A program made the position numbers and the translations under genes. A stretch of 22,565 nt of DNA from CAYHSW01 sp964431075 (GTDB taxonomy: Bacteria > Patescibacteriota > Microgenomatia > JAMCZE01), in NCBI GenBank assembly GCA_964431075.1, contig CAYSID010000015.1, positions 1-22,565 on the forward strand, given 5' to 3'. Below the pieces are notes generated by a model that saw nothing but the letters and a program-made list of their open reading frames with translations, ran no database searches and was not told the DNA's origin. The first letter of the stretch is position 1; every line of letters starts with the position of its first letter. Positions 15,545 through 22,546 of the stretch are shown here, one piece after another.

Positions 15545-16722
15545 CAAGCCTTCCCTGGGATCGTGCTTCCAGATTCAGCCTCAAAAACGGCTCCGTTAGT
15601 GACTGGCGAATATTAAAATGAAATTCGCCCGAAGCAACCGTTACCCCATCCATAACAGATACTGAAAAATCCCTGCTTCTATAATAATTGCTGATTTTGT
15701 CCAAGACAAGAGCCGGATCGCTTTTATATTCGAAATTCTGCTCCACCATTTCCAGATAACTGTTTTTAAGGATGCTCAACTGAGAATCAACGTCTCCCAT
15801 TAACTCAATAAATTTCAACGCTCCAAAAATACCGTCGTCAATACCATACCATTCCCGGAAAATCAGATGCCCGGAGACCTCCCCGGCAAACCCGATTTTC
15901 GGATCCTCCTGCATCGCATATTTTAAATTTTGGGCCCATGACTGGGTAATAATATAATCCGTTGTATAGGCCGCTAAACCGGCTCGGATATCAAAAGCGG
16001 CCTTTTGATAATTTTTAGCAATGATCCCTAAAATATAACTTTGGGGAATTAATTTACCTGATCGGTCAATAAAGACAACGCGGTCGCAATCACCATCCCA
16101 CAAAACTCCCAAATCAGCTTTTTCTTTTACCACCATATCACAAACATTTTTATACCCTTCTTCTAATAACGGGTTTAAACCTCGTGGTTCGGTTAAAAGT
16201 TTAAAGTTTAAAGTTAAACGAGATAGGACTTCTTGGATTATTGGAGTGGCTACAGTTTGTCCCGAATCGAAAATTATTTTTTTGTTACCCTTTAAACCTT
16301 TAAACCTTATACAGATCTCGGAAATATATTGCGTGATAATATCAGAGTTGTTTAGAAACATAGTCTTTAAGTTCCAGAATTTCTCCCTCGTCAAAGGGAC
16401 AGGCCTTGGCATGAACAATCTTGAAACCATTTTGTTGGGCATAAATATGGGACGCCGTCACCATAACCCCTCCGGCCGCCTTTAATTTACAAACGGCGTA
16501 ATAAAACAAGGGCGTGGGGAGTTCTCCAAGGTCAATGGCGTTGCTGATTCCCAGAGCCACCCGCAATTTTGGCGAAGATTCCCGGTTGTCAGAGGCAATA
16601 ACTACCGGGCCCACGAAATACGACTCAAGATATTGGCCTATTAAACGAGCCAAATTCTCGTCTACTACCGTCGGATAGTCCCCTCTAATGTCAAACGGAT
16701 GAAAGGCAGAATTTATATCCAC
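15507..16722 (-). CDS. Phosphomannomutase/phosphoglucomutase, interrupted by a +1-type frameshift
   Basis: Alpha-D-phosphohexomutase encoded in two frames. The first (16722 down to TGA at 16342-16344, GTG start) has FHPFDIRG, the sugar-phosphate region, and the active-site serine Ser91 in VMVTASH. The second frame (about 16341 to 15507) has the metal loop LWDGDCDRVVF, the sugar loop GEVSGHLIF, and the phosphate loop RQSLTEPFLRLNLEA. Joined by skipping one base, they give about 404 residues with domains in the right order. The frame break is at CTC-TGA-T, resembling the RF2 recoding site (CTT-TGA-C). Odd features: TASHIYAQQNG where TASHNP is usual, and TTTAAAG repeats near 16193-16220. It may be a programmed shift, a sequencing error or a decaying gene. 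Overlaps holA by ten bases. Confidence 0.82.
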
Positions 16723-17327
16723 AATAACAGTTTCTCAATATTTTGCTCCAATGTAAAGGGAGTTCGCCCGGATTTAAGGTCATAGTCAATAGTCAACAGC
16801 TTATTGTAGATTAATTTTAAATGTTCGCCGCCAAAAACTTTTGCTTGAGACTGAATTTTTCCTAATTGCCAACTTGGCAGTCCATCAGGGCTTAACATCA
16901 GTCTAAATTGGCGAACAATCATCGCAAAGATGAATTCCGCGTCAGCAGTTTTCAAGGTCTCTCTGAATAACGGAACAAGATACTTGCCGTTAGTAGGTTT
17001 AAGGGCGTCGCAAAATTTCCAAATTAAACTCGGTACTTTAAATTCGATCGCTTTATTAGCTCCGATAACCGCTTTGGGGACTTCTTTTGGCTCCCAGAAA
17101 ATAATATCGGCGTCCCCTGCTTCAATTTCGATCTTCCTTCTTCCCGACAGATAATTTTCTATGACAACTAAGGTTTTACCGAACAGGGAATGGCTGATTT
17201 TTTGATATAAATCCGTAAGATTGAAGTCTTTCTCCAATCTAACAACTTCGCCCTTGAATGACGAAATAATTTTTTCAAGTTCGCGCCGCGAATTAACCTG
17301 ATCCTCGCCGTGCAAGATAGTGATCAT
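16713..17327 (-). CDS. holA: DNA polymerase III delta subunit-like protein (HolA), short form
   Basis: Clamp-loader subunit that opens the sliding clamp. It has 204 residues against about 340 in E. coli. The N-terminus MITILHGEDQVNSRRELEKI matches the start of the delta-subunit nucleotide-binding-like domain, but much of the middle of that domain is reduced. The C-terminal collar-like helices are recognisable: SLIWKFCDALKPTNG, LFRETLKTADAEFIFAMIVR, LGKIQSQAKVFGGEHLKLIY, and LLTIDYDLKSGRTPFTLEQ. No Walker A is expected or seen. It overlaps the upstream metallopeptidase gene by 35 bases and the downstream mutase by ten, so it is part of a tight operon that does not otherwise concern replication. 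Confidence 0.82.
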   Translation of the reverse strand: MITILHGEDQVNSRRELEKIISSFKGEVVRLEKDFNLTDLYQKISHSLFGKTLVVIENYLSGRRKIEIEAGDADIIFWEPKEVPKAVIGANKAIEFKVPSLIWKFCDALKPTNGKYLVPLFRETLKTADAEFIFAMIVRQFRLMLSPDGLPSWQLGKIQSQAKVFGGEHLKLIYNKLLTIDYDLKSGRTPFTLEQNIEKLLLWI

Positions 17328-17679
17328 ATATCAAATCAACGTTTTTATGATTAATTTTCTGACCTCTATTTCTGTGCGGGACTAAGGAGCCGGTAAATTT
17401 TTTAGGAATATGCATCAGTTCATGAATAATAACTTTGTCCTTTTCCATCTCTGACAACTTATCAAACCTTTCGGCGATTACTTCAATTATATATCTCGGT
17501 TCAAGATTCAATGCCATTTGCCAAGGCCGGGGAAACGACCAAATGCGGGCCAAAGATCGTGACGACGAGCCAAAACCGCGCAACCCGGTAACAAGATCTG
17601 GGACTACATTAGCAAATAACCCCGACGCCACGATTTTATTTATCCTCCGGTCAATATCCGGAGCCTTGACCCAATTCAT
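17293..17679 (-). CDS. Putative zinc metallopeptidase, HExxH type
   Basis: A 128-residue protein with the zinc motif HELMH (86-90) in DKVIIHELMHIPKKF. His102 (SLVPHRNRG) and His111 (INHKNV) are possible third ligands. Ahead of it lies ARIWSFPRPWQMALNLEPRY, a pattern seen in small uncharacterised metallopeptidases found in archaea, CPR bacteria and phages. No signal peptide or membrane helix is present, so it is probably cytoplasmic. The ATG overlaps the glycosidase stop as ATGA and its end overlaps holA by 35 bases. The substrate is unknown; the zinc-site call is solid, the family name tentative. Confidence 0.68.
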   Translation of the reverse strand: MNWVKAPDIDRRINKIVASGLFANVVPDLVTGLRGFGSSSRSLARIWSFPRPWQMALNLEPRYIIEVIAERFDKLSEMEKDKVIIHELMHIPKKFTGSLVPHRNRGQKINHKNVDLIYDHYLARRGSG

Positions 17680-18749
17680 AAAAATAAATTTCGTAAAAAA
17701 TCTATTAACGCGCTAAAAAAATTATTTTGATTAACCGTTGGCTGATCAATGCCCCCCTTTTTTATTCCCGATTCCAGGTTCAAAATTCTAGATTCAGATA
17801 TCAGCGGTTGGCCTTTTATTTTCGGTATATCCATAATTGTTTTGGCGAAAACCTGAAAATCACCATTTGGTTTGACAAAACTAAAATCGGCAAAAGGACC
17901 GCTCCCCCCGTCCAAAAGAAACGGAGTGACAGCCACAATATTGCTGTCATTCCAGGCGTAGGTAAAGGCGGAAGGGAAAAACCAATCAGCGGGGTTTTTC
18001 CAACCGGCCTCGGTAATAAAAATGGGTTTATTGATTTTTAAATAGCGGGCCTCAAACTTGAAACTGGCCACATTGACGCGGGAATAAATATTGGGGGCCG
18101 TGACGAAACCCGGATTGCCATAGGCATGAAAGGAAACCCCGTCAACTTTGTCGTAAACTCCCGGAACCGCTTGCTGCATGGCGTGATAGTAGTTGTAAAG
18201 ATTGGCCTGCGACGCGTCGAGACCCGCGGATATCATAAAAAAATCGCCGTTTACCTGCCGGAACAGATCCACCGCTCGGTCCAAAATCCGGGCGTATTCC
18301 GCGGGATCTACAAACCCGCCCCATTCTCCAGCATGGTTAGGTTCATTATAGACAACAACATAACGGTTCTTTATGGGCCAAGGCAACTGGTCGAGGAAGT
18401 TAGCGAAGGCGAGAAGATCAAATTCGTTCGGAGCGCTCCATTTATCACCATCAGGAAATCCGGCAATTCTTAAAATGGGGATGATTTCCAGTTTCCGGCA
18501 CTGGTTCATGAATTTAGTCCACTTCTCAAGATCGCGGTCATTTGCCCTAATGGGAATGGTTACATACCCCCACTCGCCACCCGATGAATTTGAGAACTTG
18601 GCCGCTTTTTCGATCTCTGTCGGCTCCAAAATGTGAATCCCAAATTTATTATTCGGAACAGACAGGGGGTCGTAAATGGCGCTGACGTGTTCTATGCTTA
18701 CCCCAGTGAAAATAACTAAGCCGATTAAGCCAATAAATAATTTTATCAC
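17676..18749 (-). CDS. Secreted glycoside hydrolase-like TIM-barrel protein (GH-A clan)
   Basis: A 357-residue protein with an N-terminal signal or anchor helix (LFIGLIGLVIFTGVSI) and a TIM-barrel glycosidase pattern. The acid/base motif is Asn135-Glu136-Pro137 in VVVYNEPNHAGEWGG and the nucleophile is Glu247 in IFITEAGW, with DGVSFHAYG between them on the expected strand. This arrangement defines clan GH-A (families such as GH5, GH39 and GH53), but the family and the sugar cannot be decided by eye. It would act outside the membrane. It starts with GTG, six bases after TATAAT, and heads a five-gene overlapping operon. The C-terminus (SALIDFLRNLFL) is hydrophobic and could be membrane-associating. 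Confidence 0.78.
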   Translation of the reverse strand: MIKLFIGLIGLVIFTGVSIEHVSAIYDPLSVPNNKFGIHILEPTEIEKAAKFSNSSGGEWGYVTIPIRANDRDLEKWTKFMNQCRKLEIIPILRIAGFPDGDKWSAPNEFDLLAFANFLDQLPWPIKNRYVVVYNEPNHAGEWGGFVDPAEYARILDRAVDLFRQVNGDFFMISAGLDASQANLYNYYHAMQQAVPGVYDKVDGVSFHAYGNPGFVTAPNIYSRVNVASFKFEARYLKINKPIFITEAGWKNPADWFFPSAFTYAWNDSNIVAVTPFLLDGGSGPFADFSFVKPNGDFQVFAKTIMDIPKIKGQPLISESRILNLESGIKKGGIDQPTVNQNNFFSALIDFLRNLFL

Positions 18750-18755
18750 CGCATC

Positions 18756-18764
18756 ATTATATCA
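18756..18764 (-). promoter_or_regulatory. Extended -10 promoter of the glycosidase operon, leaderless geometry
   Basis: TGATATAAT on the minus strand, an extended -10 box, followed by exactly six bases (GATGCG) and the GTG start at 18749. The -35 region is weak, as expected with an extended -10. The rest of 18765-18873 holds a short hairpin and no gene. Confidence 0.65.
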
Positions 18765-18836
18765 GTTGAAACGCTTTTTTAAGAAACACAAAAAGCAATT
18801 AGGCCGGGGTTGAAACCGAAGTTTTATTTGTGCCTG

Positions 18837-18853
18837 CACACACCGGGTGTGTG
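18837..18853. repeat. Short hairpin downstream of typA
   Basis: CACACAC and GTGTGTG around a three-base loop, with a further GC/GC pairing outside an internal loop. It is not followed by T residues on the minus strand, so it is not a standard terminator. It may be another dispersed palindrome. Confidence 0.6.
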
Positions 18854-18873
18854 GTAGCTTGACACATCGGGAA

Positions 18874-20659
18874 TTATAGACCCCGGGCGGCTTTTTTGGC
18901 GGCAACTTCGTCAAGAACTGCTTTACGAATTCTTATTGACTGCGGAGTAATTTCAACAAGTTCATCATCCCCGATATATTCAAGAGCATCCTCAAGCCCC
19001 ATGATTTTAGGGGTGTTAAAATGATCTGTTATTTGGGCGTTAGATCGGTGATTGGTCAGATGTTTTTCTTTACAGGCGTTAACGGCAATATCCCCGGGTC
19101 GGGAATTTTGACCAATAACCATGCCTTTATAAACTGGCACTCCCGGGCCAATAAACAAAACTCCCCTGTCCTGGATATTCATTAGACCGTAAAGCATCGA
19201 TGTTCCGGCTTCATAGGCTGTCAGAGACCCATTTTGCCGTTCCCGCCAATTGGCAAAATCCTTATCAAATTTACTAAACGAGGTATTAATAATTCCCAGT
19301 CCCCGGGTATCAGTTAAAAATTCACTTCTGTAGCCGAACAGACCCCGGGTCGGGATTAAAAATTCAAAATAAGTAATGCCGTTTTCGTTCTTCATGTCTT
19401 TTAGTTCTCCGTGCCGCTCCCCCATCCGCTTCATGACGATACCGGAAAACTCTTCCGGACATTCGATATAGCACACTTCAAAGGGGACGAGACCATCGTG
19501 CTCGATAACCTGCGGCCGCGAAACCTGCAGCTCAAAACCTTCCCGCCGTAACCGTTCGATCAGTATCGCTAAATGCAATTCTCCCCGGCCGGAAACGGTC
19601 CACGAGCCGTCATCGTTAGAGGCAACCTGCAGGGCCATATCGGTTTCCAGCTCCTTTTCCAGGCGGGCCGCAATTTGCCGGGAGGTGGTAAACTTCCCCT
19701 CTTTACCAGCAAAAGGCGAGGTATTAACGGAAAAAGTTACTTTCACGGTAGGTTGCTCGATGTCCAAAAGGGGCAAAGCAACAGGATCTAAAGAATCAGC
19801 AATTGTTTCGCCGATATTAATGTCGGGTACGCCAGCCACAGCCACTATATCTCCCGCCGAAGCCTGGTCAATTTCCACCTGCTCCAGTCCCTCAAATCCC
19901 ATCAGGCTGGTTATTTTATATTTATTTACTTTACCGTCGCGGTTAATGTGAGCCACTTGCTGGCCATTTATTATTCGGCCGTTGTCTATCCGGCCTGTGG
20001 CTATCAGACCCTTATAATTATCTCCCTTGATGGTAGTGACTAAAATTTGAAGAGGAGCTTCGTCTTTGCCCGGGGGGGGACGGTATCTCTTTAACAATAG
20101 TCTCAAAAATCGGAGTTATGTCCGTTAATTTGTCCGGCTCATAACCTGCTTTGCCTTCCTTACCAATGGCATAGATAACCGGAAAAAAAGCATGCTCTTC
20201 CGAAGCCCCAAGTTCCACAAAAAGGTCAAAGGTCTTGCCTAAAACAAATTCCGGACGGGCATCAGCTTTATCAATTTTATTTATTACCACAATAATTTTT
20301 AATCCGAGACGAAGGGCTTTTTTTAAAACAAATCTAGTTTGGGGCATCGGTCCTTCCTTAGCATCAACTAAAAGCAAGGCTCCGTCGGCCATTTTCAACA
20401 CCCGTTCGACCTCACCGCCGAAATCCGCGTGACCCGGCGTGTCAATGATATTAATTTTATAATCTTTGTAGCGCACCGAAGCATTTTTGGAAAAAATCGT
20501 TATCCCCCGCTCCCTCTCAAGTTCGTTTGAGTCAAGAATTGTATTTTGGAGCTCTTGCATCTTATTAAGTTTAGTGTGAGACTGGCGCAACAGAGCATCA
20601 ACCAAAGTGGTCTTGCCGTGATCAACATGGGCGATTATAGCCACATTTCTGATATTCAT
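18874..20659 (-). CDS. typA: Translational GTPase TypA/BipA, interrupted by a frameshift in a C8 tract
   Basis: Ribosome-associated GTPase. The N-terminal frame starts at the ATG at 20659 and has G1 AHVDHGKTT, switch I ELERERGITI, G3 DTPGHADFGGEV and G4 NKIDKADARPE. It runs into a C8 tract (G8 at 20072-20079 on the plus strand) and then goes out of frame. The C-terminal frame resumes as PPGKDEAPLQILVTT and carries domains II, III, V and the BipA-specific end (GRGELHLAILIERLRREGFE; LIPTRGLFGYRSEFLTDTRG; TNHRSNAQ). Removing one C gives a continuous ~594-residue protein, matching BipA (607 in E. coli). An in-frame extension upstream of 20659 runs through the neighbour gene and is not used. TATAAT at 20669-20674 lies nine bases before the ATG. 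Confidence 0.92.
20072..20079 (-). repeat. C8 homopolymer at the typA frameshift
   Basis: Eight consecutive G on the plus strand (C on the coding strand) within the codons for SPPG. One base fewer restores the typA frame exactly. It is a candidate sequencing error, slippage site or phase-variable tract. Confidence 0.85.
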
Positions 20660-20668
20660 AAGGACAGT

Positions 20669-20674
20669 ATTATA
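20669..20674 (-). promoter_or_regulatory. -10 element of typA overlapping the upstream stop codon
   Basis: TATAAT on the minus strand, nine bases before the typA ATG. The TAA stop of the synthetase-like gene (20670-20672) is inside the hexamer. GCGACA 18 bases upstream is a 4/6 -35 match. Confidence 0.45.
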
Positions 20675-21545
20675 CTTCACTAAGATCTCTAATGTCGCGG
20701 ATATTATTTTGAAGCATACAAAGCCGATCGACCCCAAGTCCGACCCCAGCCCACTTTTTACCCTCAAGTTTTTTTAGCGCCGCAATAAACTCATAATCAA
20801 CAGGTGTCCCGCGCTTGGTACATTCCGCCGCCATGATTGTTTGGACAGCACGAGGGTCAAAGCGTTCCGTGTTCCCGTTAGCCAGTTCAATTTTATCGAT
20901 TATTAACTCAAATCGTTCCGACAGTTCCGGGTTGCCTTTTTGCGGCTCGCACAAGGGCGAGGTTTTTTGCGGAAAATCAACAAGAAAAAACGGTCCCTTT
21001 GGATAATGTTTCTCAATTTCGTTAAAATGGATTTGGGTAAACAGAGCTTCCCAATCGGCATTATCAATCGAATAACCCCGCTCTTTAGCAAACTTGATCA
21101 AATCTATCTTTGTAGGATCGACATTTAAGTATTTTTGCCATAAACCCATCAGGGAAATTTTTTTAATTTTTTTCTTTATCTTAAGAATTTTTGCGATTAA
21201 TTCCTCAGTAAAATCCATCAACTCAAGATAGGTCGCGTTATAAATATAAAATTCGCACATTAAAAAATCTGGCCGGTGCAGACGGCTTTCCCCTTCCATA
21301 GCCCGAAAGCAATGAGAAACGGCAAAACAGTTTCCATTAAAATTAGGCAAAACGTGTTTTTTCATAAAACCTTCCGGAGAAGTGGCAAGATAGTACTTGC
21401 CGATCTTAAATTGATAAATCGTCGGCTCGGTTGGCTGGGCTCTGTCAATCAGAGGCGGTATAAATTCAGCAAAACCCTTTTCTGTAAGCAAATCCCGGAG
21501 TTGGTTTACAGTTTTAGTTCTCGCAGACAATCCAAACATGGACAT
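20670..21545 (-). CDS. EpmA/GenX-like class II (LysRS-type) aminoacyl-tRNA synthetase core
   Basis: A protein of about 291 residues that is only the catalytic core of a class II synthetase, without an anticodon-binding domain. In numbering from the upstream ATG at 21557, motif 2 is SHCFRAMEGESRLHRPDF (81-98), the amino-acid site has IELANGNTERFDP, and motif 3 is GVGLGVDRLCML (about 272-283). This layout matches EpmA (GenX/PoxA), which lysylates elongation factor P, and the amino acid-tRNA ligase-related proteins of CPR bacteria. The target is inferred. The ATG at 21557 lies inside the 3' acceptor strand of tRNA-Glu, so I use the ATG at 21545 (another at 21539). It is probably cotranscribed with the tRNA. 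Confidence 0.8.
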   Translation of the reverse strand: MSMFGLSARTKTVNQLRDLLTEKGFAEFIPPLIDRAQPTEPTIYQFKIGKYYLATSPEGFMKKHVLPNFNGNCFAVSHCFRAMEGESRLHRPDFLMCEFYIYNATYLELMDFTEELIAKILKIKKKIKKISLMGLWQKYLNVDPTKIDLIKFAKERGYSIDNADWEALFTQIHFNEIEKHYPKGPFFLVDFPQKTSPLCEPQKGNPELSERFELIIDKIELANGNTERFDPRAVQTIMAAECTKRGTPVDYEFIAALKKLEGKKWAGVGLGVDRLCMLQNNIRDIRDLSEV

Positions 21546-21549
21546 AAAG

Positions 21550-21620
21550 TACCGCATAGGAGAGTCGGACTCCTGTTAACAGAGTGAAAATCTGTCGTCC
21601 TGCCGTTAGACGAATGCGGC
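21550..21620 (-). tRNA. tRNA-Glu (anticodon UUC)
   Basis: A cloverleaf folds on the minus strand. Acceptor GCCGCAT pairs with ATGCGGT (first pair G-U); the D-arm is GTC/GAC; the anticodon stem is ACAGA/TCTGT with loop TTTTCAC, giving anticodon TTC; the T-arm is AGGAG/CTCCT with loop TCCGACT; the discriminator is A. CCA is not encoded. The T-loop has C where U55 is nearly universal. TATAAT at 21629-21634 predicts transcription starting at about the first tRNA base. The synthetase-like ORF begins four bases after the tRNA. Confidence 0.9.
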
Positions 21621-21627
21621 CTTGATG

Positions 21628-21636
21628 TATTATACT
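21628..21636. promoter_or_regulatory. Overlapping divergent -10 boxes for tRNA-Glu and the ferric reductase-like gene
   Basis: The plus-strand sequence TATTATACT contains TATACT (21631-21636), five bases before the ATG at 21642, and its complement contains TATAAT (21629-21634), about seven bases before the tRNA-Glu 5' end. The two transcripts would start on either side of the same nine bases, so the promoters should compete. Confidence 0.55.
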
Positions 21637-21641
21637 AAAAT

Positions 21642-22082
21642 ATGTTAAGTTTAACAGATTTCGGACGGTTCGCGGCTATTGGGGGGATTATTTTGTACAC
21701 TTTTACCCTTTGGTTGAAGCTAAATCCGAAATATCTAAAACTCCACCACATCTTTGGCGGCCTGGCTTTCATTTTAATCATGCTGCACCCGCTGTTTTTA
21801 GTTGATTATTTAGATTATGTTCTCACATTTCAGGACTGGGGGGTAAATCTGGGTATTATCGCCATGCTTCTTTTAATGTTTATGCTGCTAATTACCTTTA
21901 TCGTTGTTCTCCCGTACCGGAAATGGAAATCCATCCACCGGTTTCTGATTCTACCTCTATTATTAGGCGCGATTCACGGCAATTTGACCAATCCTGATTA
22001 TCGCCTGATCGTAATTCCCATTGCCATCATAGGTCTTATTATTTGGCTTTATGAACTTATCAGATCAAAACAAATGGCTTAA
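21642..22082 (+). CDS. Ferric reductase-like transmembrane domain protein (heme-binding, membrane part only)
   Basis: A 146-residue membrane protein with about four or five helices. Two histidine pairs with identical 13-residue spacing, His36/His49 (HHIFGGLAFILIMLHP) and His99/His112 (IHRFLILPLLLGAIHG), are the pattern of two b-type hemes stacked across the membrane in ferric reductase, NADPH oxidase and YedZ/MsrQ-type proteins. No FAD or NAD domain follows, so it would need a partner to receive or deliver electrons. A 32-residue single-helix ORF overlaps its end. The start ATG is five bases after a TATACT box, consistent with a leaderless message. Confidence 0.82.
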   Translation: MLSLTDFGRFAAIGGIILYTFTLWLKLNPKYLKLHHIFGGLAFILIMLHPLFLVDYLDYVLTFQDWGVNLGIIAMLLLMFMLLITFIVVLPYRKWKSIHRFLILPLLLGAIHGNLTNPDYRLIVIPIAIIGLIIWLYELIRSKQMA

Positions 22083-22149
22083 ATACGCTGTTATGGTAAC
22101 CTTTTTTGGCTTCTGGGCTTATGTGGCCATGGCAATTATGATAAAATAA
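22051..22149 (+). CDS. Hypothetical 32-residue single-helix membrane peptide
   Basis: An ORF that overlaps the end of the ferric reductase-like gene by 32 bases in another frame. The product starts MNLSDQNKWLKYAVMVTF and ends VAMAIMIK: a short polar start, one membrane helix (about 11-30) and a lysine end. Overlapping placement immediately downstream suggests an accessory subunit of the heme protein. No homologue is recognised, and such a short ORF could be chance. Its stop is six bases before the tRNA-Lys gene. Confidence 0.42.
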   Translation: MNLSDQNKWLKYAVMVTFFGFWAYVAMAIMIK

Positions 22150-22155
22150 GCTATC

Positions 22156-22230
22156 GGGGCGGTAGCTCAACGGTAGAGCAGCATCCTTTTAAGTTGTTGG
22201 TTCAGGGTTCGAATCCCTGCCGCCTCACCA
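22156..22230 (+). tRNA. tRNA-Lys (anticodon UUU)
   Basis: Acceptor GGGGCGG pairs with CCGCCTC (one G-U); D-arm GCTC/GAGC; anticodon loop CTTTTAA gives TTT; T-arm CAGGG/CCCTG with loop TTCGAAT; discriminator A and an encoded CCA. The anticodon stem GCATC/GTTGT has a U-U mismatch at 30-40 and a G-U at 27-43. A TAAAAT eight bases upstream may be its -10 box. Confidence 0.95.
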
Positions 22231-22352
22231 AAAAAGAAATCAATGATTTTTCTGGAGGACCACAATATTACCCCCTCTTCAAGCTTCCGAAAAAGTCGGC
22301 TCAAACAGGCAAAATCTGATAGATTTTACCTAAATAGAAAAACGCAAAAATT

Positions 22353-22469
22353 TTAAAGAACTTTTTTATTACCAATAAAAATTATTTGTTGTTTCTCGTT
22401 TAGCGCAGAAAATAGCCTATCGATAGTTGTATTTACCGGATTGTCTCGAACATCAATAGACGGATCCAT
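22353..22469 (-). CDS. Hypothetical short ORF, start uncertain
   Basis: A minus-strand frame ending at the TAA at 22353-22355. The first ATG (22469) gives 38 residues beginning MDPSIDVRDNPVNTT and ending IGNKKVL. The frame stays open upstream to 22544 without any ATG, GTG or TTG, and the upstream part (FTVTVFKVDETNIQV) reads like real protein, so the true start may be lost, non-standard or changed by an indel. No family recognised. The 122 bases between this ORF and tRNA-Lys hold only weak hairpins, such as AAAATCT/AGATTTT at 22311-22327. Confidence 0.35.
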   Translation of the reverse strand: MDPSIDVRDNPVNTTIDRLFSALNEKQQIIFIGNKKVL

Positions 22470-22522
22470 AACTTGAATATTTGTTTCATCGACCTTAAAG
22501 ACAGTAACTGTGAATAACGATA

Positions 22523-22543
22523 CGTTAGTATGATATACTAACG
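22523..22543. promoter_or_regulatory. 21-bp inverted repeat, candidate operator
   Basis: CGTTAGTAT and ATACTAACG flank a three-base centre (GAT on the plus strand), giving perfect nine-base arms. It overlaps a plus-strand -10 box (TATACT at 22534-22539) and lies between the starts of two divergent frames. This is the usual arrangement of a repressor operator. Confidence 0.55.
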
Positions 22544-22546
22544 ATC

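Noticed and set aside
16342..16344. TGA as a sense codon (reassigned UGA)
   Set aside because: Reading through TGA in frame meets another stop soon and gives no phosphohexomutase sequence; TGA also ends secG and enolase normally.
20660..20767. N-terminal extension of typA upstream of the ATG at 20659
   Set aside because: The extra residues come from the 3' end of the synthetase-like gene in another frame; TypA homology and the -10 box both point to 20659.
21546..21557. Synthetase-like gene starting at 21557
   Set aside because: This ATG is part of the tRNA-Glu acceptor stem (bases 66-68), so a start at 21545 or 21539 is more sensible.
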